A DNA stretch of 64,000 nt from Bacteroidota bacterium (GCA_023386555.1 JAEWJK010000016.1:89828-153827); one strand, 5' to 3'. Positions 10,001 to 19,207 are shown, counted from the first letter of the stretch. Notes: a model not told the origin generated them from the letters alone. A program made the numbers and translations.

Positions 10001-10321
10001 CAGTTCAGTAATTACTTTCAGGTTACGTTTGTGTGCTTCTTCAAGAAAGTTTTTGAACTCATCAATATTTCCATATCGTGGATTGATGCTGTAATAATCG
10101 GCAATATCATACCCATCATCTCTTAATGGGGAAGGATAAAAAGGCAACACCCAGATAGCTGTTACACCAAGTTCCTGCAGGTAATCTAACTTTTGAAGAA
10201 GACCACCAAAATCACCAATACCATCACCATTACTGTCATAAAATGCTTTTATGTGCAGTTCATAAATAATAGCATCTTTATACCAATGTAGCTTATCGTT
10301 TAATGTTGTCGTTTTCCCCAT
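7013..10321 (-). CDS. treS: trehalose synthase fused to maltokinase (TreS-Mak)
   Basis: 1,102 residues. The N-terminal half is a GH13 trehalose synthase (maltose alpha-D-glucosyltransferase) that interconverts maltose and trehalose. It opens with LHWYKDAIIYELHIKAFYDS, and the GH13 catalytic set is visible: nucleophile Asp209 in DGFRLDAIPY, acid/base Glu251 in FLAEANMWPED and Asp317 in FLRNHDELT. The GH13 barrel and its beta domain end near residue 545. From about 560 to the end is a maltokinase-like domain of the aminoglycoside-phosphotransferase fold with catalytic IHGDMGLRHVLL and metal-binding LIHDFGGNP; it is expected to make maltose-1-phosphate. Fused TreS-maltokinase proteins are known and normally feed GlgE. 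No glgE or glgB is in the window. It is a single-gene unit with R1 repeat DNA downstream. Confidence 0.93.
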   Translation of the reverse strand: MGKTTTLNDKLHWYKDAIIYELHIKAFYDSNGDGIGDFGGLLQKLDYLQELGVTAIWVLPFYPSPLRDDGYDIADYYSINPRYGNIDEFKNFLEEAHKRNLKVITELVVNHTSDQHPWFQKARRSPKGSPERDYYVWSDDPTKYKDVRIIFQDFEASNWTWDPVAEQYYWHRFFHHQPDLNFDNPQVQEEIIKVLDYWCAMGVDGFRLDAIPYLFEREGTNGENLPETHEFLKKLRRYIDEKYPGVCFLAEANMWPEDSASYFGNGDECHMNYHFPVMPRMFMSLQREDRYPITDIFDQTPAIPDNCQWAIFLRNHDELTLEMVTDEERDYMYKVYAKDPKAKINLGIRHRLAPLMENDRKRIELMNSLLFSLPGTPVIYYGDEIGMGDNFYLGDRDGVRTPMQWSPDRNAGFSSTNPQRLYLPVILDPQYHYESVNVETQRSNTSSLFWFMKRIIHMRKKYKAFSRGDMQFLHVDNPKILAFTRSYEDETLLIIVNLSKYAQPAEIELKEFKNYTLVEAFSKNAFPSVKENTPYFFTLASHSFQWFVLQKPKTAMQTDVKHLSVTINEWNDLFTSELETLHSQLIPDYIQRMDWFATNKIVYSTTILDQTSLPLGNKDVSVLLVEVNFESGLPEMYQLPIVFVNEEEGKMLSEKYPTSIIASLQVGNSKGFLCDALYVDAFQQTLLKFISENKRFMGDGELTFTSTADVSQYIQEGKDRTSKVQTNTKVYTAITFNNQFFLKVYRRIDKGIHPDVEITQYLSENTTDITTKYCGGIEWTSAGNIYNLAMLEKLEENHGDGHHYMLDRVDNFIERILARDRVTTSSYKRDGTFSSPVSFDELDEERKEFIGGNAAEVARLAGIKLGKIHKALAKGIESGFITEEFSLHYQRSLFSSMTSLVREVVQSINKKADDLPEDISESAKQIAAKKDNLLFELKKIYRKKFDVLKTRIHGDMGLRHVLLTGKDLLIHDFGGNPLKPFSERRLKRSPLRDVAAMIHSLYYVAYKGFSGSAHVAADDQNALLPYANLWAHYMSNFFIKAYQEETKGFAFIPDEKEDMDTLITCFLLERSLQWLNYELNHNTKKAALMVKVTETIIKEHDI

Positions 10322-10485
10322 AGAATTATTCTTGTTTTTTTTGACTGCATAATTTATACCTAAATCTACTTTTAAAGAACCTTAGTAATGGTTATTCAAT
10401 CGTTTATCTTGGCTGCTATGTTCCTGTTAAAGCTTTAAACAGCCTGGGAATTTGTAACTATCAGCTGCTATATTCGTTACCTATA

Positions 10486-12951
10486 ATGCTTATGAAACAA
10501 ATTTTACCCCTGTTAATTATTGCACTCTTTTCTGTGAAGGCTAATGCCACAGATGTTAACGGTACTATCAGAAATAATAAAGGCGAAATACTGCCATTTG
10601 CATCTGTACTTGTAAAAAAAACAACGATTGGTACAACGGCAAATATCAAAGGTGAGTTCAGTATGCAACTTTCTCCAGGAAATTATGTGCTGGTTTGCCA
10701 ATATGTTGGCTATAAGTCTATAGAAAAATCAATACAGGTAACAAATGAAACATTGAAACTTGATATTGTATTGGAAGAGCAGCAATACGATCTTACAGAG
10801 GTTGAAGTGAAGTCCGGTGGAGAAGATCCTGCTTATGATATCATAAGAAATGCTATAAAGAACAGGGAAAAGCATTTGAATGAGATTAAACGATTCCAGG
10901 TGGATGTTTATATTAAAGGACAGTTGAAGCTGAGAGATTTCCCAAAAAAATTCCTGGGACAGGAAGTAGATTTTGAAGATGGTGATACGAGCAAAAGAAA
11001 GATGATCTTCTTATCAGAATCGTTTGCCAGATATTCTGTAGAGCAGCCGAATAAAAGTAAGATTGAAGTGCTTTCTACAAAAGTTAGCGGTAATAGTGAT
11101 GGATTTGGTTTTGCAAGTGCACAGATCATTTCTTTCTATGAGAACAATATTTCATTGGGGTCAGGATTGAATCCAAGGGGTTTCATTTCACCAATATCAA
11201 ACAATGCACTCAATTTTTATCGCTACAAATTTGAAGGAACATATTTCGAGAACGGCAAAGAAGTAAATCACATAAAAGTGATCCCTAAAAGGAGTTACGA
11301 ACCTTTATTTAATGGTTATATTGATATTATTGAAGGTGAATGGAGGATATACAGTGTTCAGTTACACTTGTTGAAAGAATCACAGATGCAGTTTCTTGAT
11401 ACACTGAAGATCGACCAGATATATGTTCCTGCAAACAATGCATGGGTCATCAAACAACAGGTAATTTATCCTGCAGGCAAATTCTTCTCTTTTGATTTTT
11501 TTGGAAGTTTTGTACAGGTGTATGATAAATTTAATCTTGATCCTAAGTTTCCAAAGAACTTTTTCAATAATACATTGATGAAAGTGAATGATAGTGCCAA
11601 TAAAAAAACTGCAGGATATTGGGACACTATCAGGCCTATTCCTTTGCTTGAAGAAGAAGTAAAAGACTATAAGAAAAAAGATAGTCTTGAGATTGTAAGA
11701 AAAGATCCAAAGTATCTTGATTCACTCGACAGGAGATCAAACAAACCATCTATCACATCTTTTTTACTTACAGGTTATAATTATGGCAGACGAAAAGCTA
11801 AGCTGAATATTTCTTTTGATCCATTAATTGATATGATCAACTACAACACTGTTGAAGGTGCAGTTGTAAATTTCTCACCTAACATTTCTAAAACCTATGA
11901 GGGAAGAAAATCATGGCGAATCAGTCCAACATTGCGTTATGGATTCGGGAATGAAAGAGTGAATGCACATCTTACAGGTAATTACAATTTTGGCAAAAAA
12001 TATTTCAACAGTATCAGTGCATCTTTTGGCAGAAGAGTTTTTCAATTCAATAATGATCAACCAATCACTCCACGAGCCAATACTTTTTCAACATTACACT
12101 GGAGAAATAATTATATGAAGATCTATGAAGCTGCTTTCGCAAGAATCGGTTTCACAAAAGGCTTGGGAGAAGGAATTACAGTTAATGCAAATGTTCAATA
12201 CCAAGATCGGTCTCCTTTAGAAAACACCTCAGATTATTCATGGAGGAAGATGGATGGAAGAATCTATACACCAAACTTTCCAATAGAAGTGGGTACTCAA
12301 AATATTCCAAGGCACCAGGCTTTGGTTGCTAGTGTTGGAATAAACTGGCAGCCCGGAGCAAAATATATTGAGCTGCCCGATAGAAAGATCGGCATTGGAT
12401 CAAAGTATCCAACATTTGGTTTGAATATCTCCCAAGGGATTGATGATATCGCCGGAAGTGATGTGAGCTTTACCAAATGGCGTTTTACTGTTTCTGATAA
12501 TCTTGATCTGAATCTTGGTGGAAGATTGAATTATCGTTTAGGTACCGGCGGATTTTTGAATGCTGATAAAGTTTATTTGCCAGACTACAATCATTTTCTT
12601 GGCAACAGGCAAGCAGTAGCATCAAACTATCTCAGCAGCTTTCAATTGATGAGTTATTATGGTTTTAGTAATACAGATAAATTATATGCAACTGCTCATC
12701 TTGAATATCATCTCAATGGCTTGCTTACAAATAAAATTCCGGTGATCAGAAAATGGAACTGGTTCTTAGTAACAGGAACCAACTCATTATTCATTAATAA
12801 AGACAAGTATCACGCAGAAGTGTTTGTAGGAATTGAAAATATTCTGAAGATAATAAGAGTAGATTATGTTTACGGTTTTCAAAAGAATACAACATTGAAC
12901 GGCATCAGGTTTTCTATTCCGTTTTTGGTAAATGGAAGAAGAGAAGATTAG
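10486..12951 (+). CDS. DUF5686 outer-membrane protein with carboxypeptidase-like N-terminal domain
   Basis: 821 residues. A signal peptide (KQILPLLIIALFSVKANA) is followed by a carboxypeptidase-regulatory-like beta-sandwich (about 22-110; VNGTIRNNKGEILPFASVLV, then YVGYKSIEKSIQV). Next comes a DUF5686 region (IIRNAIKNREKHLNEIKRFQ) and a C-terminal half of amphipathic strands typical of an outer-membrane barrel. This family is widespread in Bacteroidota; its molecular role is not established. Two ATG codons, at 10486 and 10492, are equally plausible starts. The 3' end overlaps the convergent gene by 4 bp, with the two stop codons interlocked (TTAG). Confidence 0.85.
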   Translation: MLMKQILPLLIIALFSVKANATDVNGTIRNNKGEILPFASVLVKKTTIGTTANIKGEFSMQLSPGNYVLVCQYVGYKSIEKSIQVTNETLKLDIVLEEQQYDLTEVEVKSGGEDPAYDIIRNAIKNREKHLNEIKRFQVDVYIKGQLKLRDFPKKFLGQEVDFEDGDTSKRKMIFLSESFARYSVEQPNKSKIEVLSTKVSGNSDGFGFASAQIISFYENNISLGSGLNPRGFISPISNNALNFYRYKFEGTYFENGKEVNHIKVIPKRSYEPLFNGYIDIIEGEWRIYSVQLHLLKESQMQFLDTLKIDQIYVPANNAWVIKQQVIYPAGKFFSFDFFGSFVQVYDKFNLDPKFPKNFFNNTLMKVNDSANKKTAGYWDTIRPIPLLEEEVKDYKKKDSLEIVRKDPKYLDSLDRRSNKPSITSFLLTGYNYGRRKAKLNISFDPLIDMINYNTVEGAVVNFSPNISKTYEGRKSWRISPTLRYGFGNERVNAHLTGNYNFGKKYFNSISASFGRRVFQFNNDQPITPRANTFSTLHWRNNYMKIYEAAFARIGFTKGLGEGITVNANVQYQDRSPLENTSDYSWRKMDGRIYTPNFPIEVGTQNIPRHQALVASVGINWQPGAKYIELPDRKIGIGSKYPTFGLNISQGIDDIAGSDVSFTKWRFTVSDNLDLNLGGRLNYRLGTGGFLNADKVYLPDYNHFLGNRQAVASNYLSSFQLMSYYGFSNTDKLYATAHLEYHLNGLLTNKIPVIRKWNWFLVTGTNSLFINKDKYHAEVFVGIENILKIIRVDYVYGFQKNTTLNGIRFSIPFLVNGRRED

Positions 12952-13340
12952 CTTTTACAGATATCTTCCGCTCTTTTCAACAAACGGAAAATAGTATTGT
13001 CTTTGATCTTGGAATAGAGATATCCCGCAATAAATTTATCGGTCCAGATGATATAGGTAATGAATTGAAGCACCTGGTCAATGCTTAAAGTATCAAACCA
13101 TTTATCATTGTCTTTCTGTAGTGTTGCTTCAAACTGGATGTTCATGTAATTGTTATCGGCCAACTGGTACTCACAGAAAAGATTTACAAAATTGCTGATG
13201 GCTTTTTCATCTTTAGTTGAAGATGGTATAAAAGAGGATTTGTACCCCAGTATCCTTTGTAAGCCGATGTGTTTATATTCAATAGAAGCAGTAGTCATTG
13301 ATAGGGTTTGCAATGGCAAAATAATAATCTGCTCATCCAT
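12948..13340 (-). CDS. hypothetical protein, 130 residues
   Basis: A complete small minus-strand frame (MDEQIIILPLQTLSMTTAS to LLKRAEDICKS), mixed alpha/beta by eye, with no signal peptide and no recognised motif. It contains a tryptophan/tyrosine-rich helix around LQFITYIIWTDKFIAGYLYS. The coding region overlaps the DUF5686 gene tail-to-tail by 4 bp. A plus-strand frame over part of the same bases is only 65 residues and less convincing. I do not recognise the family; it is called a gene because the frame fills the gap neatly and has an ATG. Confidence 0.6.
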   Translation of the reverse strand: MDEQIIILPLQTLSMTTASIEYKHIGLQRILGYKSSFIPSSTKDEKAISNFVNLFCEYQLADNNYMNIQFEATLQKDNDKWFDTLSIDQVLQFITYIIWTDKFIAGYLYSKIKDNTIFRLLKRAEDICKS

Positions 13341-13430
13341 TTTATAGCATTCTACAAGAATGTAACTGATTTTTAATTATTTTTTTAAGATAGACGTATC
13401 ACCTTAATAACAGCTTAAGGATATACATCT

Positions 13431-13438
13431 TAGATTTG
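13431..13438 (+). promoter_or_regulatory. candidate -7 promoter element upstream of trhO
   Basis: TAGATTTG matches the Bacteroidota -7 consensus TAnnTTTG. It lies 99 bp upstream of the trhO ATG, so a transcript starting here would have a leader of about 90 bases. No clear TTTG -33 box is seen at the expected distance. Confidence 0.4.
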
Positions 13439-13537
13439 CATCGAAATTTTGCTCACCCTGCAAGTGAGTCCATATTTTATAATGGAATATTGACTTCAGT
13501 TTAAACAATTGAGGTTGATGTCTGAAATTATTTGAAC

Positions 13538-14581
13538 ATGCCTTTATTACACAACCGCATTTCCAATGAGGAGTTGAAGCAACGTCTCATGGAAGAATCA
13601 GAGCCTCGTACTACGATTAGTTTTTACCAGTATTTCCCTATACAGAATCCACAGGAGTTTCGTGATTTTCTTTACAAGCATCTTTACCAATTAAAGGTAT
13701 TCGGAAGAATTTATGTCGCTAACGAAGGCATAAATGCACAGATCAGTGTGCCTTCGGTGAATTTGGAATCTTTCCGGAATTTCTTATACAGCATTGAACC
13801 GTTGAATGGATTACGATTGAACATTGCTGTAGATGATGATGGTAAAAGCTTCTGGGTGTTGAAAGTGAAAGTGCGAGAAAAGATCGTTGCCGATGGTATT
13901 GAAGATCCCAACTTTAGTATGGAAAGAAAAGGTAAGTATGTGAATGCTGAACAGATGAATTCGCTGTTACAGGATTCTGATACGATTGTGGTGGATATGC
14001 GTAATCATTACGAATACGAAGTGGGACATTTTGTAAAAGCAATTGAAATTCCCAGCGACACTTTCAGAGATCAGTTACCTATGGCAGTTGATATGCTGAA
14101 GGGCAAGGAAGAAAAAAATATCATTATGTATTGTACCGGTGGTATTCGTTGCGAGAAAGCCAGTGCTTACATGTTGCATAAAGGGTTTAAAAATGTATTT
14201 CATCTCGAAGGAGGCATTATCAATTATGCACAGCAGATCAAACAAAAAGGATTAGACAGCAAATTTATCGGTAAGAACTTTGTTTTTGACGATAGATTAG
14301 GAGAGAGGATAACAGAAGATGTAATTGCTAAATGTCATCAATGCGGTAAGGCTTGTGATACACATACCAATTGTAAGAATAATGGATGTCACCTGCTCTT
14401 TATTCAATGTGAAGAATGTGCAGCAAAATTTGATGGATGCTGCAGTACAGAATGCCACGAGACAATTCATCTTCCGGTTGAACGTCAGAAACAAATTCGG
14501 CAGGGAATTGATAAAGGACAGAACATCTTCAATAAAAGTAAAGCGAGGCTTCGGCCAAGGCTTGGAGATTTTAACTGCTGA
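13538..14581 (+). CDS. trhO: tRNA uridine(34) hydroxylase TrhO (rhodanese family)
   Basis: 347 residues from the ATG at 13538; a TTG six bases upstream is an alternative. TrhO/YceA makes 5-hydroxyuridine at wobble position 34 of certain tRNAs. The order is an N-terminal acylphosphatase-like domain (TISFYQYFPI, GRIYVANEGINAQISVP), a rhodanese domain (VVDMRNHYEYEVGHF) with the reactive cysteine in YCTGGIRCEKA at about residue 200, and a C-terminal cysteine-rich tail (CHQCGKACDTHTNC and FDGCCSTECHE). It overlaps the convergent purC by 11 bp at the 3' end. Together with mnmA and tgt it gives this window three wobble-position tRNA modification genes. Confidence 0.93.
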   Translation: MPLLHNRISNEELKQRLMEESEPRTTISFYQYFPIQNPQEFRDFLYKHLYQLKVFGRIYVANEGINAQISVPSVNLESFRNFLYSIEPLNGLRLNIAVDDDGKSFWVLKVKVREKIVADGIEDPNFSMERKGKYVNAEQMNSLLQDSDTIVVDMRNHYEYEVGHFVKAIEIPSDTFRDQLPMAVDMLKGKEEKNIIMYCTGGIRCEKASAYMLHKGFKNVFHLEGGIINYAQQIKQKGLDSKFIGKNFVFDDRLGERITEDVIAKCHQCGKACDTHTNCKNNGCHLLFIQCEECAAKFDGCCSTECHETIHLPVERQKQIRQGIDKGQNIFNKSKARLRPRLGDFNC

Positions 14582-15500
14582 TCCTTTCTAATTCAGTTAC
14601 GATAGATTGATAAGTTTGTTCTTCAGTCCATTCTTGGGGAACAAACTTTTCTCCTGTAACTTTTTCATACAACTCAATATATCTTTCAGAGATTGTATTT
14701 ACCCATTCGGTATTCATTTCAGGAACAGTCTGACCTTCTTTACCCATAAAATCATTTGCAATCAGCCATTCCCTCACAAACTCTTTGCTCAGTTGTTTTT
14801 GTCTTTCACCAGAGGCTTGTCTTTCTTCAAAACCTTCCGCATAAAAATATCTTGATGAATCTGGAGTATGCACTTCATCCATCAAATAGATTTCATCTCC
14901 TATTTTTCCGAACTCGTATTTAGTATCAACTAAAATTAAACCCTTGGAGGCAGCGATAGATTTTCCTCTTTCAAAAAGTTGCAATGCATATTGTTCCAGC
15001 GTTTTCCATTCGTCAGCTGTTGCTAATCCTTTTTCAATGATCTCTTCTTTCGAAATATCTTCATCATGCCCTGCATCTGCTTTTGTAGAAGGTGTAATGA
15101 TCGGTGAAGAGAAATAATCGTTCTCTTTTAAACCTTCAGGCATTTCAACACCACATAAAATTCTTTTACCTGACTGATATGTTCTCCATGCATGGCCTGT
15201 AAGGTTACCTCTTACCACCATTTCTATTTTAAAGGGGACACATTTTTTCCCGATTGATACATTAGGTGCAGGAGTTGAGATCAACCAGTTTGGACAAATA
15301 TCTTTTGTGGCATTCAACATATAGGCTGCAAGTTGGTTCAGCACCTGTCCTTTGAACGGAATAGGTTTAGGCAATACCACATCAAATGCTGAAATACGAT
15401 TGCTGGCAATCATCACCAACAGGTCATTGTTCAGGTAATAAACATCTCTGACTTTGCCTTTGTAAAAACCCGACTGTGATGGAAATTGAAAGCCGTCCAT
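14571..15500 (-). CDS. purC: phosphoribosylaminoimidazole-succinocarboxamide synthase (SAICAR synthase)
   Basis: 309 residues. PurC joins aspartate to CAIR with ATP, the eighth step of purine synthesis, in the cytoplasm. Family motifs visible are FYKGKVRDVYYL (ATP loop), RISAFDVVLP, GHAWRTYQSGKRILCGVEMP, LVDTKYEFGK and YLMDEVHTPDSSRYF. The length fits the longer form of the enzyme (about 300 residues) seen in Bacteroidota and yeast rather than the 240-residue E. coli form. The start ATG (MDGFQFPSQSG) leaves a 135-bp spacer to the divergent TonB-dependent receptor. Confidence 0.95.
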   Translation of the reverse strand: MDGFQFPSQSGFYKGKVRDVYYLNNDLLVMIASNRISAFDVVLPKPIPFKGQVLNQLAAYMLNATKDICPNWLISTPAPNVSIGKKCVPFKIEMVVRGNLTGHAWRTYQSGKRILCGVEMPEGLKENDYFSSPIITPSTKADAGHDEDISKEEIIEKGLATADEWKTLEQYALQLFERGKSIAASKGLILVDTKYEFGKIGDEIYLMDEVHTPDSSRYFYAEGFEERQASGERQKQLSKEFVREWLIANDFMGKEGQTVPEMNTEWVNTISERYIELYEKVTGEKFVPQEWTEEQTYQSIVTELERISS

Positions 15501-15635
15501 ATTTCAAAATTACTTGGTGCAGGACAGTTTAGTTCAGCATCTTCTCACATGTGTTAATAACAAAAATTTTACTAAGCAGAGAACTATTACTATTTTGCCC
15601 CTTGACAATTACCTTCAATTAAAAACCAGACTCTT

Positions 15636-18600
15636 ATGAGACTACGATTGCGATGCTTTGCGATTCTTGCATTGAGCTGTTTGCTGGCTGTTTCCGGCTA
15701 TGCTCAAACGGTTACTATTACAGGTGCTGTAACCAATAAAAACACAGGAGAAGGTGTTCCTGCTGTTTCAGTAACCATTAAAGGTTCTACTTCAGGTGTA
15801 TTTACAGATGATAAAGGAAACTTCCGGCTTACTACAAGTCAAAAGCCTCCTTTTACGCTAGTTTTTTCTTCGGTTGGATATGAAGACCAGGAAGCAAGTG
15901 TTACAGCAACTGGACAGGCAATCAACATTGGCCTGGTCCCAAGTTATAAATTAGGAGAAGAGATCGTTATATCTGCAAGCCGTGTGGCTGAAAGAATATT
16001 GGAGTCTCCCGTAACTATAGAAAGAGTAAGTTCAACTACCATCAGGAATGCTCCAGCACCAAATTATTATGATGTTATTGCAAATCTGAAAGGAGTAGAC
16101 ATCACCACATCCAGTTTGAATTTTAAAACTGTAAGTACAAGAGGCTTCAACGGTAGTGGTAACCTTCGTTTCAACCAATTGGTTGATGGAATGGATAACC
16201 AGGCTCCGGGTTTGAACTTTGCTGTGGGAAGTGTTATTGGTTTAACTGAATTAGATGTTGACAACATGGAATTGCTTGTTGGTGCATCTTCAGCTTTATA
16301 CGGTTCAGGTGGTATGAATGGTACATTGCTCATCAATAGCAAAAGTCCTTTCAAATACCAGGGATTGAGCTTCCAGGTTAAACAAGGAGTAAACCATGTT
16401 GATCGTGCTCAAAGAACACCAGCTCCATTTTATGACTGGAGTCTACGTTGGGGTAAAAAAATATCAGACAAGCTTGCTTTTAAAATTGGTGGTCAGTTAA
16501 TCCAGGCCCAGGACTGGCAGGCAAATGATCTGAGCAATCTTCAAAGAAATAACGTATTGAGTTCTTTGAAAGCAGGAAATAGAACAACTGATCCCAATTA
16601 CGACGGTGTGAATGTTTTCGGTGACGAAGCCAGTGCAAGCATGCAGGCTTTTGCTCAAGCAGTAAGAGCCCAGGTAGCACAACAGCTAGGTGCTAATTAT
16701 AATACCTATAATACTACATTGAACACAATGATCTCAGCTGGTATGACACCAGCTCAGATTGCCACTACTCTTGGTGCAACACCTTTTGCAGGGTTAAACC
16801 AATTTCTTCCATTCTTAATTCCTACTCATACTTCTGCTACCACTAATGCATACCGTAACACATTTACAGGAGCTACAGGTGGAAGCTTTGTAAGCAGAAC
16901 TGGTTATAATGAAAGAGACCTGGTTGATTACAATACATATAATGTAAGATTGAATGGAGGTTTATATTACAAGCTAACTGAAACTATAGAAGCATCTTTA
17001 ACTGGTTTCTGGGGTATGGGTACAACAGTTTATACCGGAGCAGACAGGTATTCTTTAAAGAACCTGAAAATGGGTCAGTATAAATTAGAATTCAAAGGAA
17101 AGAACTGGTTGGTAAAAGGATATACCACACAGGAAAATTCCGGTGATTCTTATACGGCTACTACTGCTGCTGTTGCTGTTAACAATGCATGGAAAAGTAA
17201 CCAAACATGGTTTCAACAATACACAGGTACTTATGGTGCTGCTCGTTTAGGTTTAATTCCTAACCCTGCTACTCCAGGTACTTTCCTTCCTGCTTTTGCA
17301 GATGCTCAATCACATGCCACTGCAAGAGGACAAGCAGAAGCCGGAAGATTTTTACCGGGTACAACTCAATTTAATACAGCTTTCAATAATGCCATCAATA
17401 CACCAATCAGTAAAGGTGGTGCTAAGTTCGCTGACAAATCAGACATGTACCATGTAGAAGGTCAGTTAAGCTTAACTCCATATTTGAATAATGTTGTTGA
17501 GGTTTTAGTTGGTGGTCATTTCAGAAATTATGTGTTGAATTCACAAGGAACCATCTTTGCTGATACTGCAGGTACCATTGGTATCAATGAATTTGGTGGG
17601 TATTTACAACTTCAAAAGAAATTGTTGAACGATAAATTGAAGTTGACAGGTTCTATGCGTTACGATAAGAATGAAAACTTCGATGGTCGTTTTACTCCAC
17701 GTTTATCAGCTGTGATCGAAGTTGCTAAGGATAATAACATCAGGTTATCTTACCAGACAGCTTATCGTTTCCCTTCAAACCAGGATCAGTGGATCAACTT
17801 GCAGACTCCTGCTTCAAGACTGATTGGCGGATTGCCAGAATTTAATACATTCTTCAACTTCGGTGGAAGCCCTGCTTATACAGCAGAAAGTTTAGTAGCA
17901 TATAGAAATGCTTTCACTGCAGCGGTAAATGCCGGGCAAACAACAACTGCTGCTATTGCAACAGCATCTACTCAATTAGCTGTATCTCCTTTCTCAAATC
18001 TTAAACCTGAATCTGTACAGTCTTATGAGATCGGTTACAGGGGTTTGATGTTGAATCAAAGATTAATGATAGATGTTTATGGATATTATAGCAAGTATGA
18101 AGATTTCCTTGGACGTGTAGCTGTAGGTAGAGGTGCAAGTGCAAGTACAAATCCAGCAGTAAGTCTTGCCGAATTATTAAGTCCGTTTACAACTACTAAC
18201 TATTCTTTTATCACTAACACAACAACTCCTGTTAAGGCAATGGGTTGGGGTATTGGTGGAGAATACAGAATATACAAAGGGTATACAGTGAATGGTAATG
18301 TTTCCAGCGATAAGTTAAGAGATGTACCTGCAAACTTTGTAACATTCTTCAACACTCCTGAATTACGTTTCAATCTTGGTTTAAGCAATACTAATGTATA
18401 TAAAGGACTTGGATTTAATGTGCTTTACAGATGGCAGGACAATGTTATGTGGGAAGGAACATTTGGTTCAGCTGAAATTCCGGCTTATGGCGTTTTCGAT
18501 GGTATGATCAGCTATAATTTCCCTAAAACAAAAAATTTATTGAAGATCGGTGCCAGCAACGTATTCAATAATTACTACCGCAGTGCATTTGGAAATCCAA

Positions 18601-18647
18601 GTGTAGGCGGTTTGTATTATGTAAGTTTTGGATATAATGTTTTCTAA
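15636..18647 (+). CDS. TonB-dependent outer-membrane receptor
   Basis: 1,003 residues. The order is a signal peptide (about 1-24, ending SGYAQ), a carboxypeptidase-like domain (25-112; GVFTDDKGNFRL, FSSVGYEDQ), a plug domain (about 118-235; IVISASRVAERILESPVTIE, LVGASSALYGSGGMNG) and a 22-strand-type barrel ending in aromatic YYVSFGYNVF. Such receptors import siderophores, vitamins or oligosaccharides using TonB energy. No SusD partner follows, so it is not an obvious SusCD pair and the substrate is unknown. The barrel has unusually alanine/threonine-rich loops (for example around residues 340-400). A strong terminator closes the unit at 18673. A -7-like TATTTTG lies near 15591, about 40 bp upstream of the ATG. 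Confidence 0.9.
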   Translation: MRLRLRCFAILALSCLLAVSGYAQTVTITGAVTNKNTGEGVPAVSVTIKGSTSGVFTDDKGNFRLTTSQKPPFTLVFSSVGYEDQEASVTATGQAINIGLVPSYKLGEEIVISASRVAERILESPVTIERVSSTTIRNAPAPNYYDVIANLKGVDITTSSLNFKTVSTRGFNGSGNLRFNQLVDGMDNQAPGLNFAVGSVIGLTELDVDNMELLVGASSALYGSGGMNGTLLINSKSPFKYQGLSFQVKQGVNHVDRAQRTPAPFYDWSLRWGKKISDKLAFKIGGQLIQAQDWQANDLSNLQRNNVLSSLKAGNRTTDPNYDGVNVFGDEASASMQAFAQAVRAQVAQQLGANYNTYNTTLNTMISAGMTPAQIATTLGATPFAGLNQFLPFLIPTHTSATTNAYRNTFTGATGGSFVSRTGYNERDLVDYNTYNVRLNGGLYYKLTETIEASLTGFWGMGTTVYTGADRYSLKNLKMGQYKLEFKGKNWLVKGYTTQENSGDSYTATTAAVAVNNAWKSNQTWFQQYTGTYGAARLGLIPNPATPGTFLPAFADAQSHATARGQAEAGRFLPGTTQFNTAFNNAINTPISKGGAKFADKSDMYHVEGQLSLTPYLNNVVEVLVGGHFRNYVLNSQGTIFADTAGTIGINEFGGYLQLQKKLLNDKLKLTGSMRYDKNENFDGRFTPRLSAVIEVAKDNNIRLSYQTAYRFPSNQDQWINLQTPASRLIGGLPEFNTFFNFGGSPAYTAESLVAYRNAFTAAVNAGQTTTAAIATASTQLAVSPFSNLKPESVQSYEIGYRGLMLNQRLMIDVYGYYSKYEDFLGRVAVGRGASASTNPAVSLAELLSPFTTTNYSFITNTTTPVKAMGWGIGGEYRIYKGYTVNGNVSSDKLRDVPANFVTFFNTPELRFNLGLSNTNVYKGLGFNVLYRWQDNVMWEGTFGSAEIPAYGVFDGMISYNFPKTKNLLKIGASNVFNNYYRSAFGNPSVGGLYYVSFGYNVF

Positions 18648-18672
18648 TCTGCGAAATCAGGTTAGTAAGTTG

Positions 18673-18701
18673 AAATCCTCCCATTTGGGAGGATTTTTTT
18701 T
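18673..18701 (+). terminator. rho-independent terminator of the TonB-dependent receptor
   Basis: A perfect 10-bp stem (aaatcctccc / gggaggattt) with a 4-base loop, followed by a run of T, 26 bp after the receptor stop codon. Confidence 0.9.
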
Positions 18702-18775
18702 ATTGTAACAGCCTATTTATTAGCCTATTATGTAATATCTTCTTACCTCCATTTCAAAAAGACTACCTTCGCCGC

Positions 18776-19048
18776 ATGACAATAGAAGCAATATCAAAAT
18801 TTTTGGAGAAAGAAACGATAGCTGCAACCAGTTCTATGAAGATCGACTTCAAAAAACGTAGCAGTATTAAAGGGTTTATCATCCAGGGCAATGATGCTGA
18901 AGAACTAAAATCAAAAAACTTCTGGAGAATCGTATCTAGTACAAACTTCTCTGAATGGAAGCGTACCGGTAATCTTGAATTTGCAAAGATCTACAGTGGT
19001 AACGAATTCACTAAGATTTCTGTAGTAGCTATTAAAGAGCCGGCTTAA
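18776..19048 (+). CDS. small protein of unknown function, 90 residues
   Basis: Reads MTIEAISKFLEKETIAATSS and ends KISVVAIKEPA. It is mildly basic with no signal peptide or membrane segment: an N-terminal helix, a KIDFKKRSSIKGFIIQG beta segment, then a charged C-terminal half. It forms its own unit, with a terminator upstream at 18673 and another downstream at 19124. The sequence TACCTTCG just before the ATG (18764-18771) resembles the TAnnTTTG -7 box, so the mRNA would have almost no leader. I do not recognise the family; a small regulatory or nucleic-acid-associated protein is only a guess. Confidence 0.75.
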   Translation: MTIEAISKFLEKETIAATSSMKIDFKKRSSIKGFIIQGNDAEELKSKNFWRIVSSTNFSEWKRTGNLEFAKIYSGNEFTKISVVAIKEPA

Positions 19049-19123
19049 TCTCAGACTTATTTAGATTTATAAATGCATTGCAGGTAAAAGAGCAGGTATT
19101 GAATAAATTGATTGTATAATATG

Positions 19124-19155
19124 ATCTCCTATAAAAAATTATAGGAGATTTTTTA
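19124..19155 (+). terminator. rho-independent terminator of the 90-residue gene
   Basis: Perfect 10-bp stem (atctcctata / tataggagat) with a 6-base loop and a following T-run. It closes the transcript of the gene ending at 19048. Confidence 0.9.
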
Positions 19156-19207
19156 TTATGCGTATAGTGAATTGTTTTGGGTGATCTCAGTTGTTGCCTT
19201 TAGTTCC

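Noticed and set aside
13460..13472. A tenth R1 copy (caagtgagt) before trhO
   Set aside because: Only nine bases match and the flanks do not continue the repeat.
15636..18647. TonB-dependent receptor considered as the SusC half of a SusCD pair
   Set aside because: No SusD-like lipoprotein follows; a terminator closes the transcript directly after the receptor.
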